Below, in pieces: positions 39,526 to 51,835 of a stretch of 64,000 nucleotides of DNA (within the stretch, counting starts at the first letter, position 1; each line of letters opens with the position of its first letter). Position numbers and translations under genes: made by a program. The DNA is taken from NCBI RefSeq assembly GCF_902635505.1, contig NC_045428.1, forward strand, positions 437,243,106 to 437,307,105, in the 5' to 3' direction. This stretch comes from Sarcophilus harrisii (taxonomy: Eukaryota; Chordata; Mammalia; Dasyuromorphia; Dasyuridae). The notes under the pieces were generated by a model. The model had not been told where the DNA came from and ran no database searches. It worked only from the letters and a program-made list of their open reading frames with translations.

Positions 39526-42500
39526 TCTTGTTCATTTATGTTTTCTTCTCAAACTTGCTATACACATTAGGTGTTTGAATTTTGGGGGAAATGTTGCTCT
39601 CCCTTTAGGCATCCAAGAACACCTGCTTTAATAGAAAAGGGCTTGTTCGTGGATGGTAAGAGATTATTTTAGAAGATAGAGGAATAATGATGAGAGAACT
39701 GGTGGAAGAAATAGCTCCCCTGAAGACTTTGTGCGGGTTGGGTGGGGGACTCCTGGGAGAACTGCAAAAAGCCTTTCTTTGGGCTTAGTAGCTTTAGAGA
39801 GGGTTCTCTTGAAGAATGGCTAATACTTCAAGACTTTGGTAGATCTTGGATAGCTGAGTTGTATGGTTTCTGTATGTCGAAATAAGGAACCAACTCTTTC
39901 TAAGCCATTGTTCAAGGACTGGTACCACAGCAGACTATTGAAACTTTCTTCTGCTGTCCTCTAAAACATCAAATGAAATCAATCATTCAATGATTTTTGT
40001 TGAGTTTACAAGATAGTGAGCTAAGTTTTGTTGGAATATATTTTTAAAATCTGTTCAAAGTCATACAGCTAAGAACTTAAAGGATTTTACAATCTATATA
40101 ATATAGAAAAATTGTTTTCCAGAAAAGTATTTATTGGCAGACTAAGTGACTCTCCCGCAACCCCTTAATTAACCATTTTTCAGACGCTGATTGCTATCTG
40201 GGGATTTAAAACTGGAATAAGAAAAACTCATTAAAGATGAACAATTAATGTGTTATCCAAAAGGTGTTTTATTTTTCCTGTTCTTCAATCAGTCACCAAG
40301 TAAGTATTTATTAAGTGCCTTTGAGGAGACTCACAATCACACTGAGCTATGTGCTTGGCAAAGACAATGTCTTTGGGAAGAAGGGCATTGAGGAAAGACA
40401 AACTCGAATGTGGCCAATGTGCCTGACATTTTCATGGCTGGGCGGGATTTTGTTAGAAAGGGACCAGAAACCTAAAGAAGCAGCCTCCAACCTTAGGCCT
40501 AGGAATGAAAGACATTTCATGGTCACAAAATCATTGGAAATTTAGACTTATACTTCAATTACTCCCCAAATAACAATATTACATAACTCAAATAATCAAT
40601 TGATTCCTAATGCCAGAATTTTGCTTTTACTTGATTATATATACAGTTAACATTAGGATTCCAACATCCGAGGCAGGAAAGATTCCAACAATATACAAGG
40701 ACTTTTATTTTCTTTTTCAATCTTGAGGAGAAGTTGAGAGTGAGAGAATTTTTTTTTGTTTGAGAGAATAGATTTTTGTTTGGGAAAAAATAAAATTATA
40801 TCTTCAAAACCCCATGACAGTTTGGTTTTTCTCTATGAGAGATACAAGTTAACTATCATTTTCTCAGTCTGACAGCCCAGTCACTGAGAGATTCACTGGG
40901 TTACCCAAAGTCACACAGCTAGCTTGTAACAGAACTACGGCTTAAATCCAAGAAAATCCAGTTCACAATATCACCATCACCTATCAATATTTCCACAATA
41001 TCATACTTATCCACAATACATACATATCCACAATAATAAAACTAGATAGATTAGTTGCAAGATTGTCTTCTTTCTTTCCCACTTCTCTGTAAATTGGCTC
41101 AGCTATGTTTCCACATGGATCTGTGTGCAGGACTTTCCCCAACACTAGAGCCCCATCTTAGAGCTATGGGAATCAGCAATGAGACTAATTAGCTCCAACT
41201 ATATCATGGATGGGCCTGAGTTTCCGAGGGGTGGGCATTCCTCAAGCCAGAATTTTAGAAGGGCTTTCTATAAGTCAGCCTGACAGGTGAACAGTTGCCT
41301 CCAAAACATGTAGGGAATTTCAAAATATGAAGGTGGTCAAACCATTTTTAAATTTGGGTTGAAAACCATCGCTCTATGTTGTATATGGAAATTAATTCAT
41401 ACCTAGTAATATTATTTTAAAGCCTAACCATTATATAGAAATTTTTCTCCCCCCCCCCTTTTTTGGGAGTTGGGGGACTTTCAAAATAAAGTGCAAATGT
41501 AAAGATTCAAGCTCGGTAACATCCCCTTTCTTTTTAAAAGCAAGGTTATAGCAAGTATCTGGACCTCTCAAAGCTCCGACCTTGGGTTTCCAATGATGTT
41601 TTATGAGTTTAAAGCCCATCCAGAACAAACTGTTTATTCATGTTGACATACCCAGTAAAAAAGACGCTGAATCCATTCCTTTCGGAGGAACTAAGAAACC
41701 AGGGAGATTATGCCTACTCCTGTCCCAGGAATTCAGATCTTCTCATCTTAGTGGTTACCCAGCCAGGAGGTAACCCGGAAAGAGCGAAGACAGGTGAAGG
41801 AGGCCCCCAGAATCGCACTTAAACCTTATTCCTAGGCGTTACCCTCCCGGTTGCAACACTACCGCTTCGTCTTAAAGAATCTCTGGGAAAGTATCCGTGG
41901 AAAGCTTAGATAACAGATAGATTCGTTCATTACCTTGTCTCCCCTCTTTCCTTCCCAACTCTTCAGTCTCTTAGAAAAAACTGAGATTATTTCTCTCTAG
42001 TTCTTGCTAGAGGCGCCAAATACCGAGAATAGTCTTTAATGACTAAGGACATATTCTTAGAACACACTTTCTTGCTCATATCCAAAAGACCTCCTGGTAC
42101 AGTCCCATCGTGTATGTTTCACTCGTGTCTGTTTCTATTATTTTTTCCTTTATCTGTTTTTGTGTGTGTAGTATATACAAGGATTGTACATCACGCGCTA
42201 AATAAATGAAAATCAATTAAACAAAACAGTCACAATAATAACAACAGTAATCGCAAAGTCTTTATCATCTAGCTAAGAGAAGTTTACTTGAGCATATGGG
42301 ACTATAATTATTTGATTCATGTTCGTGTCGTTAAAAAAACATAATTCATAGGAGAATTCTCTAGGGGGAGAAAGTGATACATGTGTGGGGGAGTGCGGCA
42401 GTAGGGAGTGGGGGAGAAGGACTGGATTTATCTTTTCATTTTGCTACTTGGCAAACCCCCCTCCTTCTCCTTAAGCCTGGATTTCCCGTTGCTCTAATCT

Positions 42501-43210
42501 CGAGGAATAAGAACTGATTAAAACAGATATTGGTGAAGACTGACCTCCGAAATCAAACGATTAATAAAAAGGGGATATGGACAAGATACTCTTAAGGCCC
42601 CTTTCAGATCTAGGTCATAAGATTTTATGATCCTAATTAGTGCTCAAAGAAGACCAAGTAAAGGAAACTCAGAATAGGAAAAAATATCAGTTTGACGGAT
42701 TCGAAAGCAAAATATCGCACCTACACACTGGAAGGTAATAAACAAAGTAACAGACCAGTTAGCCCTCAATTTCCGCTCCTCCGATATAATTTCATCTTAT
42801 ATACTTCAGTTTCCAAAAGCACTAGAATATCATGTTCATATGATTCAAATTGATGAGTTCTTTCGAAAGATGGATTATCCTCCAGCTGCAAAATAGAAGC
42901 ATATTTCCTCTGTAGACAAGACATTACATGAGAACTGAGGGCAACCACAAATGCCCAATGGCTCTAGATTTAACATTCTTCAATAAACCTCAGATAACTA
43001 CAGTTACACAGTACCTCTGAGAAAGAGTCAACAAGTGTGGAGAAGAGAATGGTACTTAAGACATGGCCCATGTTTTCTAATAGCAAACCCAGACTGCACT
43101 TTCAAAAAATTTCAGTGAAAGGTCTACATACCACTCTGTCTCTTTCATTTTGGAAATGAAAGGTTCTCAATAGATAAATTTTTTTTTCTTTTCTTTTCTT
43201 TTCTTCTTCT
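39525..43210. other. URAD-CDX2 intergenic, mostly unique
   Basis: No gene is supported. The one recognisable repeat is an antisense MIR/SINE at about 40850-40960 (gttacccaaagtcacacagc). Two low-repeat stretches, 41500-42050 and 42100-42700, might hold regulatory DNA, but nothing specific is visible. Confidence 0.45.
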
Positions 43211-43214
43211 TCTT

Positions 43215-43400
43215 TTTTAAACATTTATGCAGAACCTACTATGTTCCAGGCATTGTGCTAAATGCTTTTTACAAATATCTCATTTGATCCTCATAACAAT
43301 CCTTTGATGTAGGTGCTCTTATGATTTCCATTTTATATTTGTTGAAACTGAGACAAGCACAGCACTCTAACCATCAAATCATCTGCTGCATCTAATCAGA
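43215..43400 (-). repeat. Antisense MIR-type SINE
   Basis: After a CTT-rich run it reads gcagaacctactatgttcca, then ggcattgtgctaaatgcttt and tcatttgatcctcataacaa. Confidence 0.65.
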
Positions 43401-43419
43401 AAATGATTAATCAAAAAGT

Positions 43420-44273
43420 GTAACAAAAAGATTATTAGAAAAGGAATAAAAAAGGAATAGCACTTCAAGATGTCAAGCTATATTATATATTATATAACAA
43501 AACAGGAATAAAATGGATCAATATAATGAATATGAAAAAAATCAGAAATAATTTATCTTAATGTTTTAGTGTAAACTTCAAATCATAAATTACCTAGGAA
43601 AGTATTTTTAGAAAAACTGGAAGGCAGCCTATTAGACATTAGGTTTAGACCAACATCTTACACCACATATCATAATCAATTAAAATAGATATGTAAACTG
43701 AATATTAATGGTTATTCCATTTAAAAAATTTAGAAAAGAATCAAATCAGGTATCATTCATAACTCTGGCCTAAATTTTAACCAGCCAAGACGGTAGTGGT
43801 GATTCTAATAAATAAAACATAATGCAACTAAGATAAAAAAGAAGATTGTGTACTTAGGGAAAAAAAACTCTTTGCATCTGTTATCTCTGATAAAGTCTTA
43901 TGTGTAAGATGTATAGGCAACTAGAAGATATATTATATATGTATGTATACATATATGAATAAAACTATTTCTTAATGGATAAGTGACCATATGGACAAAC
44001 AAAATAATGATATACCTTAATAGTAATATAAAAGGACACTCCAAGAAGCTAATTATCTCACACTCATCAAACTGATAAAAGACTGGAAAGTAGTAATAAT
44101 CAATGTTAGAAGAATTTCTTAAAGTCCCAATAATACACTGATGATAGAGTTGTAAATTGGTCCAGTCATTCTGGTGAGCAATTTGGTGTCAAGAAAAGAA
44201 AGTAAACAAAAAATCCATATACTTTGACCCAGAGATTTTTACAGCTGAGCACATAGCTCAAGGAGATAAATTA

Positions 44274-44315
<42 letters not shown>

Positions 44316-44585
44316 AAAGATGTATATCAAAACATTCAGTACTATGTATGTGTGGAAGCAAAGAACTGGGAACAGTAGATGAACATCAACTGGTGACAAG
44401 TTGTAGACCTTTTATGTAATGGAATATAAGAGCACTTGAAGAAATTATGAATACATTGAATACAGAGAAGTATAGGAAGACTTGGATGAACTGATAAAAA
44501 AATGAAGTAAGCATAATCAGGAAAACATACAATTTGTTCCACATTGTAAACGAATAAAACAACAATAAAACTATTGAAATAATGA
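43420..44585 (+). mobile_element. L1-like LINE, ORF2 3' region
   Basis: The text ggaatagcacttcaagatgt, tagagttgtaaattggtcca, gtcattctggtgagcaattt, ggaagcaaagaactgggaac and atgtaatggaatataagagc gives the ordered L1 ORF2 C-terminal blocks. An A-run of about 38 bases (44276-44313) interrupts it. It is heavily decayed. Confidence 0.7.
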
Positions 44586-44587
44586 AA

Positions 44588-44785
44588 CTTGGCATTTATA
44601 TTGGGTTTTAATGTACACAAAACAATATATTATCTCATTGGTCTTTTGATGTTATTATCCCCATTTTACAGATGAGGAAACTAATGCCAAAATAGGGATG
44701 TGTCCAGGATCAAACAGCTAATATCACTACAGCACCTACCTACTAATCGAAACTGAATCTTGTGCCTTTATGATGACTAAATTTG
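44588..44785 (-). repeat. Antisense MIR within the L1-like copy
   Basis: The text tattatccccattttacaga, then tgaggaaactaatgccaaaa and tccaggatcaaacagctaat, is a clear antisense MIR. L1-like 3'UTR text resumes after it and ends in ggatggctctctgggaggag and an A-rich tail at 44790-44945. Confidence 0.75.
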
Positions 44786-44944
44786 ATCCCCTTAAAAGAT
44801 ATATGTAATTTTTTTTAGTTCTTCTTTCTATCATTTTTTTATTCTTTGTTATAAAGGATGGCTCTCTGGGAGGAGAAGGACATAATGACGTTTGGGAAAA
44901 GGAGATGATGTTAAAAAATCAATAAAATATATTTTTTAAAAATA

Positions 44945-45150
44945 AAAGGAACAATGATCTGGGGGCCAAGATATGTGTTCTAATTCCAGCTCTATCACTG
45001 GTCAGCAGAGTGGTGTGGGCCAAGACCCACACCTTTCAAGACATCAGTTTTCTCTTTTGAAAAATAGAGGTTCACTCAGATGATATCAACAACTGGATTA
45101 TTATTTCTATTTCTCCCTTGGAAAAGTCTGAAATGCCTCAGGTGAAAATA
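44945..45150 (+). repeat. MIR/SINE fragment
   Basis: The text gttctaattccagctctatc, then aagacatcagttttctcttt, is a degenerate sense SINE. Positions 45150-45860 show no recognisable feature. Confidence 0.55.
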
Positions 45151-45864
45151 GCTATGGATTTTCCAGTTATTTGCTATTAAATGAATAAGTAGTTCTTACT
45201 TGGATAATACCACCCCAGTGCTTCTGAAGAACATATTTTCATATGGGATTGAAAAACAAAATAGCTGGTAAACAAATGTTAATTGGCTAGTAGTCATGTC
45301 AGTGCCACAAGGTGACACCTGACTGAAGAGTTGGGTGGAGGTCATACTTCTGAGTTATTTCTGCTTTGCTCTATTTTTCTGGGGGATCCAGATGGGAAGG
45401 CTGATCTATATTAAGCAAATTACATGAGTTCTGGTTAAATTCTCTGTTTAGAGTTTTGTGATGATCTGGTTTACTTTTTCTAAGACACAGCAGTAAGGGA
45501 GTATGAGTTATCCTTAAAACCACATTGATAGAAAGAGGAGAAAGGTGGAAGAAACATAGCTACAAGGAAGGTTTTTAAGCTCTGATGACACAAGCTCTTC
45601 TAGATCGTTTTATGTTATTTCATTGAGGGTAGCTCATTAATATCCTGGAACAGTGTTTCTGGAAGGAATAGCAAAAGACTTAGATGGGGGAATAAGAGGT
45701 CTCTCAGGAAACATCAAGTTCGAATCTGAAAATGAGAAACATGTGTTTCCTTATACTGTTTCCTCTTTCTCAGCTATTTGGCAGTAAAACTGAATCTGCT
45801 GAATACTTCATCTTTAAATCTGGATATTCCTCTCACCAACCTATCCTACCCCAAGTAGAGATGA

Positions 45865-46140
45865 TAGGCTGTAGAATAAAGGTAGTTGCTGGTGTAGTAA
45901 ACAAAGCATTCAACCAGGCAGACCCGAGTTCAAATCCAGCATCAGACACTAGCTAGCTATGTGGCCTTTGATAAGTGATTTACTTGTACATGTCAGTTTC
46001 CTCAACTGTGAAATGGGAATAATAATGGCATCTACTTTACAGGATTGTTGTGAAGATCAAATTGGATAATATTTGTAAAAGCACCTAGCTTAGTACCTGG
46101 CACATAGTAGGTACTACATAAATGCTTATTCCCTCCTCTC
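45865..46140 (+). mobile_element. Near full-length MIR
   Basis: The element carries gacccgagttcaaatccagc, tagctagctatgtggccttt, cctcaactgtgaaatgggaa, aggattgttgtgaagatcaa and cctggcacatagtaggtact. It is the best-preserved MIR in the window. Positions 46140-47410 show no recognisable repeat apart from a C-run (46925) and an A-run (47041). Confidence 0.85.
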
Positions 46141-47414
46141 TTTGCTTGTGGAGAGGTGGAGGAACATTTTTCCTTCCTAGTAACTCTTGTAAATCAAATA
46201 AGGACAGATGTGTGCAATTGGGACTCTTTCCTATTGTTCCTAGATGATACCAAATCTGTTTCCCTTGAAGACTAATGCATGTGGGCAGGTGGTGGGCTTA
46301 GGGGAGACAGCATTGGGAAAGAAAAGTTATATTGATTCTGTTAATGTACATTGTTTAACAGATCTACATCCTCATAGTGAATGAGAAGTTGAGTTTTTGT
46401 TAATGGTGTTAGATTATAGATTATTAGTACTAAACAGACTTATGCTAATTTTTATTGAAGGAGCTTTCCAACCCTGATCAGTGCTTGGAAACTCCTCTAA
46501 TTTCAAAGTGAAGAGAAAACTTGGAAATTTTATAATAATTTCAAAGTCTAATATGGATAATTCAGAGAACATTTCACTACCCTTTCCCTTTTCCCTAATT
46601 TTCTGGGTGATTCAAGAAAATACAAAAAGGTAGAGACTAAATTATACAGGTAGTTAATTGTGCTTATCTAAATGGAGTCTTTACAAGTATTTTAAACTTA
46701 AGCTCTAATCTTAAAATAGGTGGCAGGGATATCAGGTTCTCCTACCTTGCACTTGGGAAGCTACAATTGCTATGAGGATCAGGGGTCTAAGAGAGCAGGC
46801 ACAAACATTATAGACCTTTGGAGTTATGGAGGCCTATCCGAGTCAATGATCTGTGGATTCAAGGAGTGTCTCATCTCTCAACCCTAGCTTCTCATTCTCT
46901 TCCCTCCCCCTTTCACTCTGTACCCCCCCCCCCAATACCTCTAGCCTATGCTTTGAAGAACGGGAGCCTCAAAAGTGGATAACTTTCAAGACCAAAAGTC
47001 TTTTGGACATTTGAAATGTTATGACTTAGCAGAAGTCATTAAAAAAAAAAAAAAACACACATACAAAAAAATCTCTTTGGTAACAAATATCAACCATTAA
47101 CATTTTACCTTGATCCCCAACCTCTATTAGGAGTGAGAATTGTACCCCTATTTCTCTCCACCCTGAGTCCCTCTACCGTCTTCAACACTACTAACGCCTG
47201 CTTTTGGCCTCAGTCACCCTCAGACTTCTGTAAATTAAATGTGGCCCCAACTTAACTCTGCCCCTTTTTTCTTTAGGAAATAAGTTGTTTGGGGGTGTCC
47301 CCTTCTGTTGATTTGAGTTAGCATGAGGTATTATGTCTCAGACTGTATTGGGAAGCCCCATAATGTTTTTCCCTCAAGAATATTAAACACGAAATTATGT
47401 GTATATAAGGATGC

Positions 47415-47645
47415 TTATTTCTTCTTGGTCAGTTATATCTGACTCTGTGAACCCATGAATCATACCATAGTTTGTTTGGATACTGGAGTGGTTTGCCCTT
47501 TCCTTTTTTTTAGTAGAAGACAAAAAAAAAAAAAAAAAAGCTATGGCTTGCCCAGGGTCACACAAGCTCCTGTCTGAGACTGGATTTGAACTTATTTTTT
47601 TCAGGACTTCACACCCAGTGCTCTATCTACTGAGTCACTTAGTTC
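47415..47645 (-). mobile_element. Antisense marsupial CORE-SINE
   Basis: The + strand reads ttggtcagttatatctgact, actggagtggtttgcccttt, ggcttgcccagggtcacaca, then gtgctctatctactgagtca, which is tail-first order. Positions 47645-49490 show no recognisable repeat or gene except a T-run at 49201-49219. Confidence 0.8.
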
Positions 47646-49494
47646 ACTGATGCTTATTATATGAAGCATTTTTTTCAACAAGAGAAAAAGGCTTTATCTC
47701 CTTTGTTTTGCACCAAAATTTCATTACCACTATCTCTCCCAGGCAACCCTCTTCCCCCATTGCCTATTTTATTCCTTCCTCACCCCTTCAGCAAGTTTGG
47801 CATCCACCTATATATTGCAAGGCTAAAAGTGTTTCAAGGCCAAATTCATTTATTCAACACAGGTTAAGTGGAGGACGAAATTTGAAAACGGAAAGTACAT
47901 CAGAGACAGCCAAGATATTCCTTTAAACATGATCTAATGGTCCCAGGAATAAGAAGCTTCAGATTGTAGAGGTCCTCAGGAATTATCTAGGAAGTTTTAC
48001 ATTGCAACATCCATTGGGATCAGAGAAGTCATAGTTCTGGGGAAATAGTTTTTCTTAGTGAGGAACAGATAGTGGGTGATTTTTTTGTTTTGGTTTGGTT
48101 TTTTGCCCATTCTCCGCATTCTTGCATCTGAGAGATGAACTCAGGTTTGCTATATTGTTGCTTTCTCCACTATGTCTACCAAAACATATACTGGTGAGGA
48201 AAAATAGGGGTTGGGGAGGGAAGGGTTGTAGAAATCCAAAGAGCCCACTATTCAGAAAAGAGAACTAATCTCCAGCCTTTCTGTTGGAATCAAGGATGTC
48301 AGGATTTGCTCAAAAAACAAAAACAATTTCACCTTTCAGTCACCCTTCTGCTGCTTCTCTATCTTCACTCTCCCGTCTTAGAGTCTGAGAACCCTAAAAT
48401 TGTCTCTGGATATGCAAGTGGTTATCGGAGGAGCAGTTTTCCAGAAAATTTTTGGAGCGGGGACAAAAAAGACATTTCTTCGTTTATGAGACCGGACTCA
48501 GAGGAAACAAGGACACTAGATTGTCTAGATTATTGATTTTTCTTCAACATCCTTCTCTCTCCTCCCTCCCCCAACCTTCAGCACCTGGTCCTTAAGTCCA
48601 GTGCTGTCCGAGACATCCCCTTCATGCTAAGGGGATTACTTAAAATGGACATAAATTCCAGATTAGTAGGTCAAGGTATCGTTTCTGAAAGGGTTCGTTT
48701 TGTTTAAGGATTGACTTCTGGGAAATGAATTTTTCCCCATATCCCCGCTGCAGATGTATAGCGCCAGGTTCCCTGCCCCCATCCTCCCCACTCTTCGGTC
48801 TTCTTTTTGGACGGGGCGAAGGAAGCCCTCTTTCCGGAATGGAGAGCCCCCAGCCTCCTGAGCTCCGACTGAGAAGCCCCAGCAATTAGACTGCGGCCTG
48901 CCGAAGGGGTCATAAAAACGCAGGAAGCGACTACTCCAGGGTGAAGGAGAATGGCTTTCCCCAATAAACCCGATTGTTTTCAAAGAATGTTCTGGATTCC
49001 AAAGAAGAGCCCTCCGCCCTCTGCCTGCACAGCGCGGGTGGATGGGGGGGCCCGAACAACAGAGATAGATTGTGTCCAGGAAGAAAAGAAAGGTGTTTGC
49101 TAGATCAAAAGTCTGCAAAATGTACCATCTTCCCCTCTTCCCTTTTACCTTCCAGTCTTCCTCCTAGTATTTAGAATAGGTTGAAACACTCGCTACATTG
49201 CTTTTTTTTTTTTTTTTAAATTATTTTGATTGTGAGGGAAGATGAAAATGCAGCATAATACTATTTTGTGACTGCATTCTCTCGCCACACTTAGTAGGGA
49301 ATGAGTTGGGGTAGTTTGGGTTATGGTCAGCCAGTCTATTTTCCCTGCGTGATAAGCTGGGTTGCTTTGGGACAAAATGAGATAGATGAACTCTTTGCAG
49401 AAGAAAAGTTCTTAATACTTTTGGATATTATTTCTTCCCTTCTGAATGGAAGGGTGAGGTAAGATAAAGGCTAGAAGCGTTAATTTTAAACCAG

Positions 49495-49685
49495 GAGGTA
49501 TAGTCGCTAGAATGGTGGAGTGAGAGATAGAGAACTCAGGTTTTAGTCCTCGCTCCACTACGAAATTTTCTATATGATCGTGGACTAAAGGCTTTGAGCC
49601 TCGATTTACCTGATATGTAAAATACGTGACAACTAATGTCTTCCTATTTTGCAGAATTATTCTAAGAGCCTCAGACAAGCTAAAC
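49495..49685 (+). repeat. Degenerate SINE
   Basis: The text ggtatagtcgctagaatggt, then gatcgtggactaaaggcttt and gagcctcgatttacctgata, is a weak sense SINE. It is the last mobile element before a repeat-poor stretch around CDX2. Positions 49685-50760 show nothing recognisable. Confidence 0.5.
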
Positions 49686-50759
49686 TATGGGTCAGGGATT
49701 TAGAAAGTAAAGATTAAGGCTTTTAAAATTATTGTCTGAAATGACCTAATAATGAAGAATGTACAAGAGCTTCAAGGCACGAACTCTCAGCTTAGCTGAG
49801 AGGAAAAGTTCTAGTGAAAACAATCAGCAAATAAGCAGGTCGGACCTAGCTCTGTAGTCCATTCACTCCTCTTCAGAGTGGTTTGAACACCCTATAGGTA
49901 GCTACAAAAAGATTTTCTTTAACGCTGCCTAGGGTTTCTAATAGAAGACGGTGTCCATCAGTCGAAATCATCTCAAATGAATACGAATTCCCAGCCAACA
50001 TGCAAGCAGTTTCCATTGCCAGTGCGTTGTTTTGAGGATCTACCAATGATACTAGTTAACTAATTCAGGACTCGGGGCAGGAAGTCCAAGAGGAATTATC
50101 TCTGTTTCAATTTTTAGTTCTCCACAGTCCGGAGGAGATTTCTTCACCGACTTAGGGATGGGAGTAGAGAAGTGGAGAGGGGGGGGTCCCTTAGGGAAAA
50201 ATGTTTATTTTGCATCGGGGAAGATTTTTGGACATTTAAAAAAATTCAATTCTACTAAGAAGATAGTTACCTCTTTGGGAAAAAAAACAAAAAAACAAAA
50301 AACAGATATCACATTGTCTTGTAATTTGGTAGCAATATAAAAATCCCTAACGGGAAACCTAATGATCTAAAAAATAAAATCGTTCCCGTCTACTAGAACT
50401 TTACAGATACAAGTTTGACTTGAAGAGAAGACGTAACCCAGAGCCAGCGCTATGATTTATCTCGTGCCACCAGCGGGTCATTTCCTTGAGCTGGAAAATA
50501 AATAATTTAGTAGTGACAGGTTTCTACGGGCGTGTGTCGCCTTTGCTAGAAGCACAGGCTGCCTCCAAAGAAAAGATTCTCCCTTGGTATGTCACCTCTA
50601 GTTGCTCAGAGTACCTCGTCCACCATAAGAAGAGAATAAGAAAGGAATCATCAAAGAAATGCTCCTACCCACTCCACCCCCAGTTTTTTGTAAAGGCAGA
50701 AAGAGTTTATTCGTCACCCTTGGTGCATAAACAGGAACGCTTTAGCCTCCAAGCCTAGA

Positions 50760-51321
50760 TCCCAGACTCCCACCAAGATATTTCCCTCTCTCCCTCCCTC
50801 TCTTTTGCAACCCTCTTGATTTAATTCTTTGAACCTGTGATTGGAGGTTAAAGTGCACCAGGTTGGAAGGAGGAAGCTCTTAAACAATAAAGGTTTGAAT
50901 ATTTAGCTGTGATCTGGTCGCTGCCCTCTCCCTAGCTCCCTCCTTATCTTTTTAAATGCAAATCTTGTTTAGGGGGGTAGAATGCTATATGCGCCCTGCG
51001 CCTCGACGTCTCCTGCCATTGGTGTCTGTGCCATTACTAATAGAGTCTTGTAAACACTCGTTAATCACGTAAGTGCTTCTGCTCGGAAACTCGACTTGCT
51101 AGTCGCAGGAACTTCTCCTCCTCGGCAGCCAAGTTTCTTCCACTTCGCAGAAGAGAAACTCAAGGAAGAGCTGAGCGTGGCTCAGGCACGACCAACTACC
51201 CCCCCCTACTCCACCCTTTCCCTTCCCCACTCCCTTTTCCCTTCCCTTCCCTCCCCACTCCCAACCTCTAGCATCCCCACCCAGGCAGCATGGTGAGATC
51301 TGCTCTGGAGTTCCTGCCACC
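50760..51321 (+). promoter_or_regulatory. CDX2: CDX2 proximal promoter and 5'UTR region
   Basis: This repeat-free region lies directly upstream of the CDX2 start. It holds an HNF4-like DR1 (AGGTTAAAGTGCA, 50845-50857), a CDX-type CAATAAAG (50885-50892), a perfect POU octamer ATGCAAAT (50956-50963), an inverted CCAAT box CCATTGG (51016-51022), and a run at about 51030-51068 that I recall as similar to the human CDX2 upstream region. A pyrimidine-rich 5'UTR-like stretch follows at 51196-51280. The transcription start is not determinable. Confidence 0.55.
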
Positions 51322-51835
51322 ATGTACGTGAGCTACCTATTGGATAAGGACATGAGCATGTACCCCAGCTCCGTGCGCCATTCTGGCGGGCTCAATTTGG
51401 CGCCGCAGAACTTCGTCAGTCCCCCGCAGTACCCGGACTACGGAGGTTACCACGTGGCGGCTGCGAACTTGGACAGCGCCCAGTCCCCGGGTCCCTCTTG
51501 GCCCTCTCCTTACGGCGCTCCTCTCCGGGAGGACTGGAATGGCTATGCTCCCGGAGCCACCGCTACAGCCAATTCAGTGGCGCACGGTCTCAATGGAGGT
51601 TCCCCTGCCGCAGCTATGGGATACAGCAGTCCGGCCGATTACCACTCACATCACCACCCGCACCACCACCCTCACCATCCAGGCACTGCACCCTCCTGCG
51701 CCTCGGGGCTACTGCAGACACTCAACTCCGGGCCGCCGGTGGCCACTGCAGCTGAACAGCTCTCTCCGGGCGGTCAGCGGCGCAACCTGTGTGAGTGGAT
51801 GCGGAAACCGACGCAGCCCTCCCTGGGCGGCCAGG
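51322..51835 (+). CDS. CDX2: CDX2 exon 1 (transactivation region)
   Basis: The exon runs from the ATG in GCCACCATG to the donor ggtaagct, giving 171 residues plus one base. It encodes the CDX activation domain, rich in Pro, Tyr, Ser, Ala and His, and the WMRKP motif near its end. It is GC- and CpG-rich compared with the intron. Confidence 0.96.
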
